From NCBI GenBank assembly GCA_900546885.1, contig UREN01000062.1, positions 1 through 11,036 on the forward strand: a stretch of 11,036 nt of DNA. Direction: 5' to 3'. Below the pieces are notes generated by a model. The model was not told the origin of the DNA. It searched no databases and saw only the letters and a list, made by a program, of their open reading frames with translations. Below are positions 1-6,072 of this stretch, one piece after another. How positions within the stretch are numbered: the first letter of the stretch is position 1; the number at the start of each line of letters is the position of its first letter. Position numbers and translations under genes: made by a program. Source of the DNA: an uncultured Oscillospiraceae bacterium (lineage in GTDB: Bacteria > Bacillota > Clostridia > Oscillospirales > Ruminococcaceae).

Positions 1-29
1 AACCATTTTGATATAGTCTGAGCAGTCGA

Positions 30-428
30 TTATCGCTTGCTGAACTGCGGAGCGCGACGTGCTGCTTTGAGACCGTATTTTTTGCGCTCCTTCATGCGCG
101 GGTCGCGCGTGAGGAAGCCGGCCTTTTTCAGCTCGGGGCGCAGGTTCTCGTCATACACCAGCAGCGCACGGGAGAGCCCGTGGCGGATGGCGCCGGCCTG
201 GCCGGACACGCCGCCGCCGGAAACGCGCACCACAATGTCGAACTTGCCTTCCACGCCGGCCACCACCAGGGGCTGGCGCACAATCAGCTTCAGCGTCTCC
301 AGGCCGAAGTAATCGTCAATGTCGCGGTCGTTGATGATGATCTTGCCGGTGCCGCTGTACACACGAACACGGGCAACAGAGTTTTTTCTGCGGCCGGTGC
401 CGTAGAAATAAGGTTTCGTCTCGTACAT
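30..428 (-). CDS. rpsI: 30S ribosomal protein S9 (uS9)
   Basis: This 132-residue protein is the small-subunit protein S9, which sits in the 30S head and sends its C-terminal tail to the P-site tRNA. The sequence shows the family's N-terminal block [15 protein letters not shown], the signature [20 protein letters not shown] in the middle, and the basic C-terminal tail ending in QFSKR, all at normal length. The ATG at 428 is preceded by AGGAGG (437-442 on the plus strand) with 8 nt spacing. That site fills the 15-nt gap after the rplM stop, so the two genes form the usual co-transcribed, translationally coupled rplM-rpsI pair. Only 29 bases remain downstream, so the operon end is not seen. Identification is essentially certain. 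Confidence 0.98.
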   Translation of the reverse strand: MYETKPYFYGTGRRKNSVARVRVYSGTGKIIINDRDIDDYFGLETLKLIVRQPLVVAGVEGKFDIVVRVSGGGVSGQAGAIRHGLSRALLVYDENLRPELKKAGFLTRDPRMKERKKYGLKAARRAPQFSKR

Positions 429-443
429 TCTAATTGCCTCCTG

Positions 444-872
444 TTACAGTGTATAAGCTTCCGGCTTCTGGGCCGCGTTGCTGTGCTCGGCACCCTTGTA
501 AACGCGCAGGCGCTTCAGGGCAGCGGCGCCCAGCGTGTTGGCGGGCAGCATGCCGCGGACGGCTTCCTTCATGGCGAAATCCGAGCGCTCGGCCATCAGC
601 GTGCGGTACTGGGTGGCTTTCATGCCGCCAATCCAGCCGCTGTGGTGATAATAATACTTCTTTTCCATCTTCGAGCCCGTCAGCACGGCTTTGTCCGTGT
701 TGATGATTACGACGTGGTCGCCGCAATCGACGTTCGGGGTGAAGGTGACCTTGTTTTTGCCGCGCAGCAAAACAGCGGCCGTGGCGGCGACGCGGCCGAG
801 GGGCTTGCCCGCGGCGTCGATCACATACCACTTGCGCTCAACTTTGCCGGCTTTCGCAAGCGTTGTGCTCAT
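444..872 (-). CDS. rplM: 50S ribosomal protein L13 (uL13)
   Basis: L13 is an early-assembling protein of the 50S subunit. The chosen start gives 142 residues, the usual bacterial length. It opens with MSTTLAKAGKVERKWYVIDA and contains the conserved stretches KPLGRVAATAA, DHVVIINTDKAVLTGSKM and KYYYHHSGWIGGMKA. The reading frame stays open for 33 more codons upstream. The ATG at 872 is preferred because AGGAGG (plus-strand 880-885) lies 7 nt before it and because the extra residues have no family counterpart. It is the first gene of the rplM-rpsI operon and has a near-consensus promoter about 70 nt upstream (943-971). A small hairpin in the leader may regulate it. Confidence 0.97.
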   Translation of the reverse strand: MSTTLAKAGKVERKWYVIDAAGKPLGRVAATAAVLLRGKNKVTFTPNVDCGDHVVIINTDKAVLTGSKMEKKYYYHHSGWIGGMKATQYRTLMAERSDFAMKEAVRGMLPANTLGAAALKRLRVYKGAEHSNAAQKPEAYTL

Positions 873-901
873 GGTGTATCCTCCTAAACTTTCCTTTGAA
901 A

Positions 902-933
902 ATGAAAAACAAAACAGGGCCCGTCTTCCGGGC
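902..933 (-). promoter_or_regulatory. Hairpin plus U-rich stretch in rplM leader
   Basis: Read on the minus strand, a 5-bp GC stem with a 5-nt loop (919-933) is followed by a T-rich run broken by a few other bases. It lies between the rplM promoter and the AGGAGG site. Firmicutes are known to carry an L13 leader that is a putative attenuator, and the position fits. The stem is short, so it may be only a weak fold. I cannot confirm that it matches the known L13 leader family. Confidence 0.35.
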
Positions 934-942
934 GCGTATATC

Positions 943-971
943 AGTATAAACAAAACTGCGCCGCCCGTCAA
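943..971 (-). promoter_or_regulatory. Sigma-A promoter of rplM-rpsI
   Basis: On the minus strand TTGACG (966-971) and TATACT (943-948) are separated by exactly 17 nt, which is close to the housekeeping consensus. The start of transcription would fall near 936, giving a leader of about 65 nt before the rplM ATG. This is one of the best promoter matches in the window. Confidence 0.85.
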
Positions 972-1083
972 GCGGTTTTTTCAATTTTTTTATTTAGCAC
1001 AATACAATCTCTCGAAATCTCTTGTTTTCTCGCTCAAACTCTCTCTGGCTCACTTTCTATTTTTGCTTTTTTCGCAAAGCTTT

Positions 1084-1114
1084 TTGCACCCTGCGGTGCG
1101 AAATATGCTATAAT
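1084..1114 (+). promoter_or_regulatory. Promoter of alr (extended -10)
   Basis: A perfect TATAAT (1109-1114) is preceded by TGC, making an extended -10. TTGCAC (1084-1089) is a possible -35 at a long 19-nt spacing, which an extended -10 can tolerate. The spacer holds a perfect inverted repeat, GCACC-ctgc-GGTGC (1086-1099), which could be an operator. Transcription would begin near 1121, leaving an 84-nt leader before alr. Confidence 0.75.
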
Positions 1115-1164
1115 AAAACCGGCCTGCGGCGGCCTGTGCTGCGGCGGGCATTGTTGTGCAAAAC

Positions 1165-1184
1165 GGCGGCGCTGCAGCGCCGCC
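1165..1184 (+). repeat. 20-bp perfect palindrome in alr 5' leader
   Basis: Positions 1165-1184 form an uninterrupted 20-bp palindrome made almost wholly of G and C, with CTGCAG at its centre. In RNA it would fold as an 8-bp stem with a TGCA loop. It ends 8 nt before the ggagggga ribosome-binding site of alr (1193-1200). It could affect translation start or mRNA stability, or bind a dimeric regulator. It has no T-tract after it, so it is not a terminator. Confidence 0.6.
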
Positions 1185-1204
1185 CAAAGCATGGAGGGGA
1201 ACGT

Positions 1205-2377
1205 ATGCTGCTGGAAAAGCATTGCTGGGCCGAGGTAAGCCTGGACGCACTGCGGGAAAACTTCCGGCTGGTGCAGGCCGCGGCGGGCAGCACGCCCGTG
1301 ATGGCTGTGGTAAAGGCCAATGCCTACGGCCATGGCGACGCGGCCGTGGCCCGTCTGCTGGAGGCCGAGGGGGCTGCGGCCTTTGCCGTCTCAGACCTTG
1401 CCGAGGCCCTTTGCCTGCGCCGCGCCCAGGTTGCGCGGCCCATCCTGATTCTTGGTTGGACAGACCCTGCCTGCACCGCTGCCCTGGCCGTAAACACCGT
1501 CACCCAGGCCGCCGTCTCGCTGCAGCATGCCAAGGCTTTAAGCTATGCGGCCCTGCACGCGGGCGTCACGCTGAATGTGCACCTCAAGGTGGACACCGGC
1601 ATGGGCCGCGTGGGCTTTGCCGCGCGCGACGATATGGAGCGGGCCGTGGCCGAGCTGGAAGAGGCCTGCCACCTGCCCAACCTTTCGCCCACGGGCATCT
1701 TTACACACTTTGCCGTGGCAGACAGTGACAGCGAGGCCGATGAGGCCTACACGGCCGCACAGCACGAATGCTTTTTCGAGGTGGTGCAGCGCCTGGCCGC
1801 GCGTGGCTGCCGCTTTGCCTGCGTGCACTGCTGCAATTCTGCGGGCACATTCCTGCACCCGGAATATCACCACGATATGGTGCGCGCCGGCATTATTTTA
1901 TATGGCCAGCAGCCCTCGGCGCAAACGCAGCTGCCGGGCCTGCGCGGCGCCATGCAGCTGAAGGCGCGCGTGGCGCTGGTGAAAGAGCTGAAGCCGGGCG
2001 ACGACGTCAGCTACGGCCGCACCTTCCGCGCCGGGCGGCCCATGCGCGTGGCCACTTTGACGGCCGGCTATGCGGACGGCTACCCGCGCCTGCTTTCCAA
2101 CCAGGGGGTTGTGTCCATTCACGGCAAACCGGCGCCTGTGCTGGGCCGCGTGTGTATGGACCAGATGGTGGTAGATGTGACGGATATTCCCGAAGCGCGC
2201 ATGGGCGATGAGGCTGTGCTGCTGGGGGGCGAGGGCGGCGACAGCTTTTTTGACGCCGCGCAGAAAACCGGCACCATCAACTACGAGCTGGTGTGCGGCG
2301 TGGCGCGCCGCGTGCCGCGCCTTTATGTGCAGGGGGGAACGGCCGTTTCCGCCGTGGATTATCTGAAGGAGGAATAA
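1205..2377 (+). CDS. alr: Alanine racemase
   Basis: This PLP-dependent, cytosolic enzyme interconverts L- and D-alanine, supplying D-Ala for peptidoglycan. The 390-residue product has normal family length. The TIM-barrel domain carries the PLP lysine K37 in VVKANAYGHG. K128 and R135 lie in HLKVDTGMGRVGF; the equivalent lysine is carbamylated in the Geobacillus enzyme. The C-terminal beta domain supplies the second catalytic base Y270 in VSYGRTF, followed by GYADGYPR and GRVCMDQMVVDV. The frame is open from about 1022, but the ATG at 1205 is chosen because ggagggga (1193-1200) precedes it and the protein then starts where the family does. It is transcribed away from rplM and its last codons contain the ribosome-binding site of the next gene. 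I see no van-type resistance genes nearby, so a housekeeping role is likely. Confidence 0.97.
   Translation: MLLEKHCWAEVSLDALRENFRLVQAAAGSTPVMAVVKANAYGHGDAAVARLLEAEGAAAFAVSDLAEALCLRRAQVARPILILGWTDPACTAALAVNTVTQAAVSLQHAKALSYAALHAGVTLNVHLKVDTGMGRVGFAARDDMERAVAELEEACHLPNLSPTGIFTHFAVADSDSEADEAYTAAQHECFFEVVQRLAARGCRFACVHCCNSAGTFLHPEYHHDMVRAGIILYGQQPSAQTQLPGLRGAMQLKARVALVKELKPGDDVSYGRTFRAGRPMRVATLTAGYADGYPRLLSNQGVVSIHGKPAPVLGRVCMDQMVVDVTDIPEARMGDEAVLLGGEGGDSFFDAAQKTGTINYELVCGVARRVPRLYVQGGTAVSAVDYLKEE
2366..2372 (+). promoter_or_regulatory. RBS of the cysteine hydrolase, inside alr
   Basis: AAGGAGG lies within the last codons of alr, 8 nt before a GTG. It fixes the GTG at 2381 as the start of the next gene and implies that its translation is coupled to that of alr. 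Confidence 0.85.
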
Positions 2378-2380
2378 ACT

Positions 2381-2923
2381 GTGAAACAGGTTTTGGTTGT
2401 GGTGGATTATCAGAACGATTTTGTCACGGGCGCCCTGGCGAACCCGGCCGCGCAAGCGCTGGAACAGGGCATTGCGCAAAAGGTGCAGCAGACGCTTTCC
2501 GCGGGCGGCAGCGTGCTGTTCACGCGCGACACGCACGGGGAAGATTACCTCTCTACGCGGGAGGGCCGCTTTCTGCCTGTGCCGCACTGCGTGCGCGGCA
2601 CACAGGGCTGGCAGCTTTACGGCGCGCTGCACGCCTATGAACAAAGTGCCCCGCAGGCAGGGGTGGCCTTTCTGGATAAGCCCACCTTCGGGGCCGAGGG
2701 CCTGCCTGCGGCCGTAAAGGCGCTGTGCGGCGGTGAGCCGGACGTGGTGGAGGTGTGCGGCGTGGTTACCGACATCTGCGTTGTGTCCAACTGCATTGTG
2801 CTGCATACGGCGTTTTTGAACGCCCAGGTGCGCGTGTGCGCAGGGCTGTGCGCCGCTGCAACGCCCGAAGGCCACCGCCGCGCGCTGGACGTGCTGGCCG
2901 GCATGGGGTACGAGGTGGTGTAA
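2381..2923 (+). CDS. Isochorismatase-family cysteine hydrolase (nicotinamidase-like)
   Basis: This 180-residue cytosolic protein belongs to the cysteine hydrolase superfamily that includes nicotinamidase (PncA) and isochorismatase. The expected triad is visible: D9 in VVVDYQNDF, K100 in LDKPTFGA and C133 in VVTDICVVSN. Candidate metal ligands D50 and H52 (TRDTHGEDYLST) and H69 (LPVPHC) favour a nicotinamidase-type metal amidohydrolase, which would turn nicotinamide into nicotinate for NAD salvage. The spacing around D50/H52 differs from classical PncA, and Clostridia carry many such proteins of unknown substrate, so no symbol is given. It starts with GTG 3 nt after the alr stop, with its ribosome-binding site inside alr. 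A strong terminator follows. The family is certain, the substrate is not. Confidence 0.9.
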   Translation: MKQVLVVVDYQNDFVTGALANPAAQALEQGIAQKVQQTLSAGGSVLFTRDTHGEDYLSTREGRFLPVPHCVRGTQGWQLYGALHAYEQSAPQAGVAFLDKPTFGAEGLPAAVKALCGGEPDVVEVCGVVTDICVVSNCIVLHTAFLNAQVRVCAGLCAAATPEGHRRALDVLAGMGYEVV

Positions 2924-2986
2924 GGGGTTGTACCCATAAGGGCTGCGCCTAAAATTACTATTTGTATAAGATATATAAAATAATAC

Positions 2987-3022
2987 AAAAAGAGGGCTTC
3001 TAGCATGAGGCCCTCTTTTTTT
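2987..3022. terminator. Bidirectional Rho-independent terminator
   Basis: A 10-bp stem (2991-3000 with 3007-3016, one G-T pair) closes a 6-nt loop. An A-run lies on its left and seven T on its right (3016-3022). Read rightward it ends the alr-hydrolase transcript. Read leftward the A-run becomes a T-tract, so it can also stop the convergent peptidase transcript, whose stop codon is at 3150. Confidence 0.93.
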
Positions 3023-3149
3023 GAGGCGCGAAAAAGTGAAAAGGGAATTTGCTTTACAGCTTTACGCCGACAGCGTCAGGGCCGGTGCCGTGCGCCCTGT
3101 GTGCCCAAAGGTGCACGGGCGGGGCGCGCAGGGGTGCGGCCGTGCCCGC

Positions 3150-4049
3150 TTACAGCGCATGAAAAACCCACAGCCCTTTGATCTGGTATTCCAGCGTCTC
3201 CCAGCTCCAAAGCTGGTTGCTGCGCTGTGTGCTGTTGGGGTCGTGCACGCGGATTTTTCCATCCTCTGCCCCCACCAGGACGATGAAATGCCCGGTGGTG
3301 GTGAAATCGCCCGGCCGCATGCTGCATATCACCGGGGCGCCGCTTGCCAGCGCATCCATAACAGCGCTTTCCGAAAGGGGAAGCTCTTCGCCCTGCACCC
3401 CAAACTGGCGGCAGCCCTCTGTCATCAGCGCCCAGCTGGTGCCCTGGCCGGGCATATAATAGCCGTTCTCCTGCGCATATTGCGCCACAGCATACGGGGT
3501 GATGCTTGCGTCGCCCGTAAGGCCCGCTGCCACCATGGCAAGGGCCGTGGGCGCGCAGCCGCTGATGGCCAGAAAGCTGTCGCCATATGGGCCGTAACCC
3601 CAGCGCTCGTCCCACTGAAGCAGCAGCGGAAACTGCCCCTGCTGCACGCTGCCGATGCTGTCGGCATATACATTGCCCTGCTTTTCCGGAAAGCCCAGCA
3701 CAAAATCCAGCAGGCTGATGTCGCGCGCCAGCATCTCCAGCAGCGCCTGCGGGTAAGCGTCGGGGTTCTGCAAAATGGTGTAGATGCGGCTGTCCTGTGC
3801 GGCCATGGCGCTCAGCTGGCCCAGCGTGTCCCCTTCGGCTACGTTCACCACCAGGCTTTGCGTGGTGCGGGCAGGCAGGTCGCTTGCCAGAAAAGCGGGC
3901 AGCACCTGGGTGCCCGCCAGCACCAGGCAGGCAAGAAAGCAGGCCAGCGCCACACAAAGCAGCCTGTGCTGGCGCCTGCGTGCCCGCCGTGCTGCGCGGG
4001 TGCGGTGCGGCCGGGTATGGGAAGGGGAGGAAAGCGGTTGTCTTGTCAT
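3150..4049 (-). CDS. Membrane-anchored C39-like cysteine peptidase
   Basis: The 299-residue protein has a very basic N-terminus (Arg-rich, residues 13-29), one hydrophobic segment at about 30-54 that is a membrane anchor or uncleaved signal, and an extracellular papain-fold domain of the Peptidase_C39_2 type. The domain begins at QWDERWGYGPYG (145-156). It has catalytic C165 in SGCAPTALAMV, H254 in TTGHFIVLVG and D270 in RVHDPNS. Residues 66-125 match the poorly defined linker common in Clostridia homologues. The family is related to bacteriocin-leader peptidases, but no ABC exporter or precursor peptide is present, so the substrate is unknown. ATG 4049 is the only start that fits the signal segment. 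It lacks a good ribosome-binding site, unlike its neighbours, and no promoter is obvious upstream. It converges on the alr unit. Confidence 0.85.
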   Translation of the reverse strand: MTRQPLSSPSHTRPHRTRAARRARRRQHRLLCVALACFLACLVLAGTQVLPAFLASDLPARTTQSLVVNVAEGDTLGQLSAMAAQDSRIYTILQNPDAYPQALLEMLARDISLLDFVLGFPEKQGNVYADSIGSVQQGQFPLLLQWDERWGYGPYGDSFLAISGCAPTALAMVAAGLTGDASITPYAVAQYAQENGYYMPGQGTSWALMTEGCRQFGVQGEELPLSESAVMDALASGAPVICSMRPGDFTTTGHFIVLVGAEDGKIRVHDPNSTQRSNQLWSWETLEYQIKGLWVFHAL

Positions 4050-4118
4050 TTGCCTTGTTCTGCCTTTCTGTGCGCCCCGAGGGCAGGGCAGCGTTTGGGG
4101 GCCGCGGGCCAGCTGCTG

Positions 4119-4166
4119 CAAAAGAAAAAGCACTGGCACAGGGGCGGCGCCCACTGTGCCAATGCT
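4119..4166 (-). terminator. Second terminator between nucleotidyltransferase and peptidase genes
   Basis: On the minus strand a long imperfect stem (4129-4145 with 4149-4166, one mismatch and one bulge, 3-nt loop) is followed at once by TTTTTCTTTT. It lies just downstream of the hairpin at 4170-4190 and about 75 nt before the peptidase ATG. It looks like a real leftward terminator or an attenuator for the peptidase gene. Confidence 0.75.
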
Positions 4167-4169
4167 ACC

Positions 4170-4190
4170 AAAAAACTGCGCGGCAGTTTT
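4170..4190 (-). terminator. Terminator of the bla-asparaginase-nucleotidyltransferase unit
   Basis: On the minus strand an 8-bp stem (AAAACTGC with GCAGTTTT, 4172-4179 and 4183-4190) with a 3-nt loop runs into six T. It sits 33 nt beyond the stop codon at 4223, which is the normal place for an intrinsic terminator. Confidence 0.85.
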
Positions 4191-4222
4191 GCGTTTTTGG
4201 TGATAAAAAGCTTGCGATTTTC

Positions 4223-5014
4223 TTACGCTTCCCACTCTGCGGCGGAAGGGGGCGGCAGGCCGCGCAATGCCCATGCGGCAAAGGCCTGCGCCTGCCCGGC
4301 CGGGGCGCAGAAGGGGGCCCCGTACAAATAGCCCTGCAATGCCGCACGCACCACAGGGTGCCACTGCGGTGGCAGATGCGCCAGCGCCCATTCGCCGCCC
4401 TGCTGTTTCGAAAGCACAAGCCCCTGCCGCCAAAAGGCAAGCGCGCGGCAAAGGTTCAGCGCCACATACACAGGCTTTTGCCCGGCGTCCTGCACAGCTG
4501 TGCCCACATCGTGCAGAATGGCGGCTTTGTATGCGCCGGGGGGCACGGCGCAGAACATGGTGCGGGCATTTTCCCCCCACAGGGTGATGCCCGCCGCCCG
4601 CGTGACGGCGAAATGTGCGGCAAGGTCTTTGTCTGCACCATGCATGCGCGCACAGGCCGCGGGCAGGTCTTTTTCAAATGACGCGCGGTGCATGTTTGAA
4701 AAGTGCAGCTCGTACGGCACAGGCCACACAAACTGGCGGCAGCAGCGCGCCAGCACCACGCTCATCTCGAAGCCGGCGGGCGGTGCAGCGCCGTTTTGCG
4801 CCAGCAGGGCGCGCACCAGCGCTTCCTTTTGCAAAGCAGACGGCGGCGCCTTTACGGCCACCAGCAGGTCAATATCGCTTGTCTGCCAGCGAAAACAGCC
4901 GAACGCGGCAGAGCCGTGCAGGTAGATGCCCGCAAGGCTGCTGCCCAGAATGCGGCGGTATTCCCGCACAATGGCCTTTAACAGCCCGTGCAGCGCCTGG
5001 CATGGCTGCGGCAT
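4223..5014 (-). CDS. AadA/ANT(9)-type aminoglycoside nucleotidyltransferase homologue
   Basis: The 263-residue protein matches the length and layout of ANT(3'')/ANT(9) adenylyltransferases, which inactivate streptomycin or spectinomycin by AMP transfer. Its N-terminal nucleotidyltransferase domain has GIYLHGSAAFGCF and SDIDLLV, giving metal-binding D47 and D49. E83 in FEMSVVL is at the place of the AadA catalytic base, and PVPYELHFSN follows. The C-terminal helical domain (DUF4111 type, about 150-260) shows NLCRALAFWRQG, SKQQGGEWAL and LPPQWHPVV in the AadA order. The ATG has a strong AAAGGAGGGG site, and the asparaginase stop is only 15 nt away, so the two are co-transcribed. Base composition resembles its neighbours and no integron or IS sequence is present. 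It therefore looks intrinsic, and actual resistance is unproven. Confidence 0.82.
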   Translation of the reverse strand: MPQPCQALHGLLKAIVREYRRILGSSLAGIYLHGSAAFGCFRWQTSDIDLLVAVKAPPSALQKEALVRALLAQNGAAPPAGFEMSVVLARCCRQFVWPVPYELHFSNMHRASFEKDLPAACARMHGADKDLAAHFAVTRAAGITLWGENARTMFCAVPPGAYKAAILHDVGTAVQDAGQKPVYVALNLCRALAFWRQGLVLSKQQGGEWALAHLPPQWHPVVRAALQGYLYGAPFCAPAGQAQAFAAWALRGLPPPSAAEWEA

Positions 5015-5029
5015 ACCGGCCCCTCCTTT

Positions 5030-6031
5030 TTACAGCGTAAGGATGTCGTTGTTGATATTTTGGTAGAACAGGCGTTTCACCTGTTCAAATTCGTGGGTTT
5101 GGGCCATGGCCCACATCAGCTTTACGCTGGCGGCCTCCACCGTCATGTCGTAGGCCTGCAGCACATTGTAGCGGTTCACCGCCTCAAAGCCCACCTCGTA
5201 CACCTCGGCGTCGCTGCCCTCCAGCATCACCTGTGTGGCCAGCACCACCACTTTGCCGTTGTTTGTCAGGGCGGCAAGCTCCGCCATGAAATTGCGGCTT
5301 CCGTGGAAGGGAATGCCGCCCACGCCATAGCTTTCAATGAGGATGGCGTCATACTCTTTTCCCAAATAGCGCAGCGTATCTGGCCGCATGCCGGGAATCA
5401 GCTTCAGCACGCACACGCACGGGCACAGCGCATCGTAAAACTGCACGCCGGGCTGCGGGGCGCACGGCGCCTCTACATACTGCAAAATGCGCCGCTCGTC
5501 AATAAAGGCGGCCACAGGGTAGTTGATGCTCTCGAAGGCGTTGTAGCTTTTCGAGCGCACCTTGCGTGCCCGTGTGCCCAGAATGGCCTTGCCGTCAAAC
5601 ACCAGGTACACCCCGCGCACGCCCTCGTGCAGGGCAAAGCGCACGCTGTCGCGCAAATTGCGCCGCGCGTCTGTAATGGCGTCGCTCAAAGGGCGCTGTG
5701 CGCCCGTCAGCACAATGGGCTTGGCGGAATACTGAATGAGGTAAGAGAGCGCCGCCGCCGTATAGGCCATGGTGTCGGTGCCGTGGGTGATGACGAAACC
5801 GTCGTATTGCGCATAGGCGGCGCGGATGGCGCGCGCAATCTCCAGCCAGTGTTCGGGCTGGAAGTTGGTGCTGTCGATGTGGAACAGGCTTTTCACGTCC
5901 ACCTTGCAGGGCAGGGCAAGCTCGTCCAGCAGGCGCCGCAGCGGCTCGTTGGTGGGGGCGGGGGCAAGGCCGTGCGCGGTTTCCACGCTGGCAATGGTGC
6001 CCCCGGTGGTAAGAAGCAAAATGCGCTTCAT
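5030..6031 (-). CDS. ansA: Type I L-asparaginase, cytosolic
   Basis: The 333-residue enzyme hydrolyses L-asparagine to aspartate and ammonia. The first catalytic threonine is T12 in TTGGTIAS near the N-terminus. The second pair, T85 and D86, is in THGTDTMAYTA, and D53-S54 in HIDSTNF is the substrate-contact region. VLTGAQRPL and GVYLVFDGKAILGTRARK follow the pattern of bacterial and archaeal type I enzymes. There is no signal peptide, which supports a cytosolic enzyme. The frame is open far upstream, but ATG 6031 has GAAAGGAG at a 7-nt spacing and starts directly on the beta strand before TTGGT. It lies 41 nt after the beta-lactamase stop and 15 nt before the nucleotidyltransferase, with no terminator between them. 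The C-terminal part (VQFYDAL onward) fits the second asparaginase subdomain. Confidence 0.93.
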   Translation of the reverse strand: MKRILLLTTGGTIASVETAHGLAPAPTNEPLRRLLDELALPCKVDVKSLFHIDSTNFQPEHWLEIARAIRAAYAQYDGFVITHGTDTMAYTAAALSYLIQYSAKPIVLTGAQRPLSDAITDARRNLRDSVRFALHEGVRGVYLVFDGKAILGTRARKVRSKSYNAFESINYPVAAFIDERRILQYVEAPCAPQPGVQFYDALCPCVCVLKLIPGMRPDTLRYLGKEYDAILIESYGVGGIPFHGSRNFMAELAALTNNGKVVVLATQVMLEGSDAEVYEVGFEAVNRYNVLQAYDMTVEAASVKLMWAMAQTHEFEQVKRLFYQNINNDILTL

Positions 6032-6072
6032 GGAAGGTCTCCTTTCAATGTTATGGCCCGCAGGGCGGGGGG

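Larger units (their letters stand above)
873..1204. other. Divergent intergenic region, rplM / alr
   Basis: This 332-bp gap has no credible gene. It holds the leftward rplM promoter and leader (about 880-971) and the rightward alr promoter and leader (about 1084-1204). Between them, about 972-1083 is AT-rich and strongly pyrimidine-biased on the plus strand, in contrast to the GC-rich genes. It includes a 7-bp direct repeat, AATCTCT, at 1006-1012 and 1016-1022, spaced 10 bp apart. The repeat may be chance or a regulator site. Reading frames crossing the region lack ribosome-binding sites and are treated as extensions of the real genes. Confidence 0.7.

Noticed and set aside
2941..2985. AT-rich TTGTAT/TATA-like promoter after the cysteine hydrolase
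   Set aside because: No gene follows in either suitable direction and spacing is poor. It is the AT-rich approach to the terminator.
3150..4049. Bacteriocin export system based on the C39-like domain
   Set aside because: The protein is a stand-alone, singly anchored C39_2-type enzyme with no ABC transporter domains, and no precursor peptide or exporter gene is nearby.
3021..4331. Long plus-strand frame opposite the C39-like peptidase
   Set aside because: The minus strand has a signal segment and a full catalytic triad. The plus frame has no motif, starts inside the terminator tail and has shadow composition.
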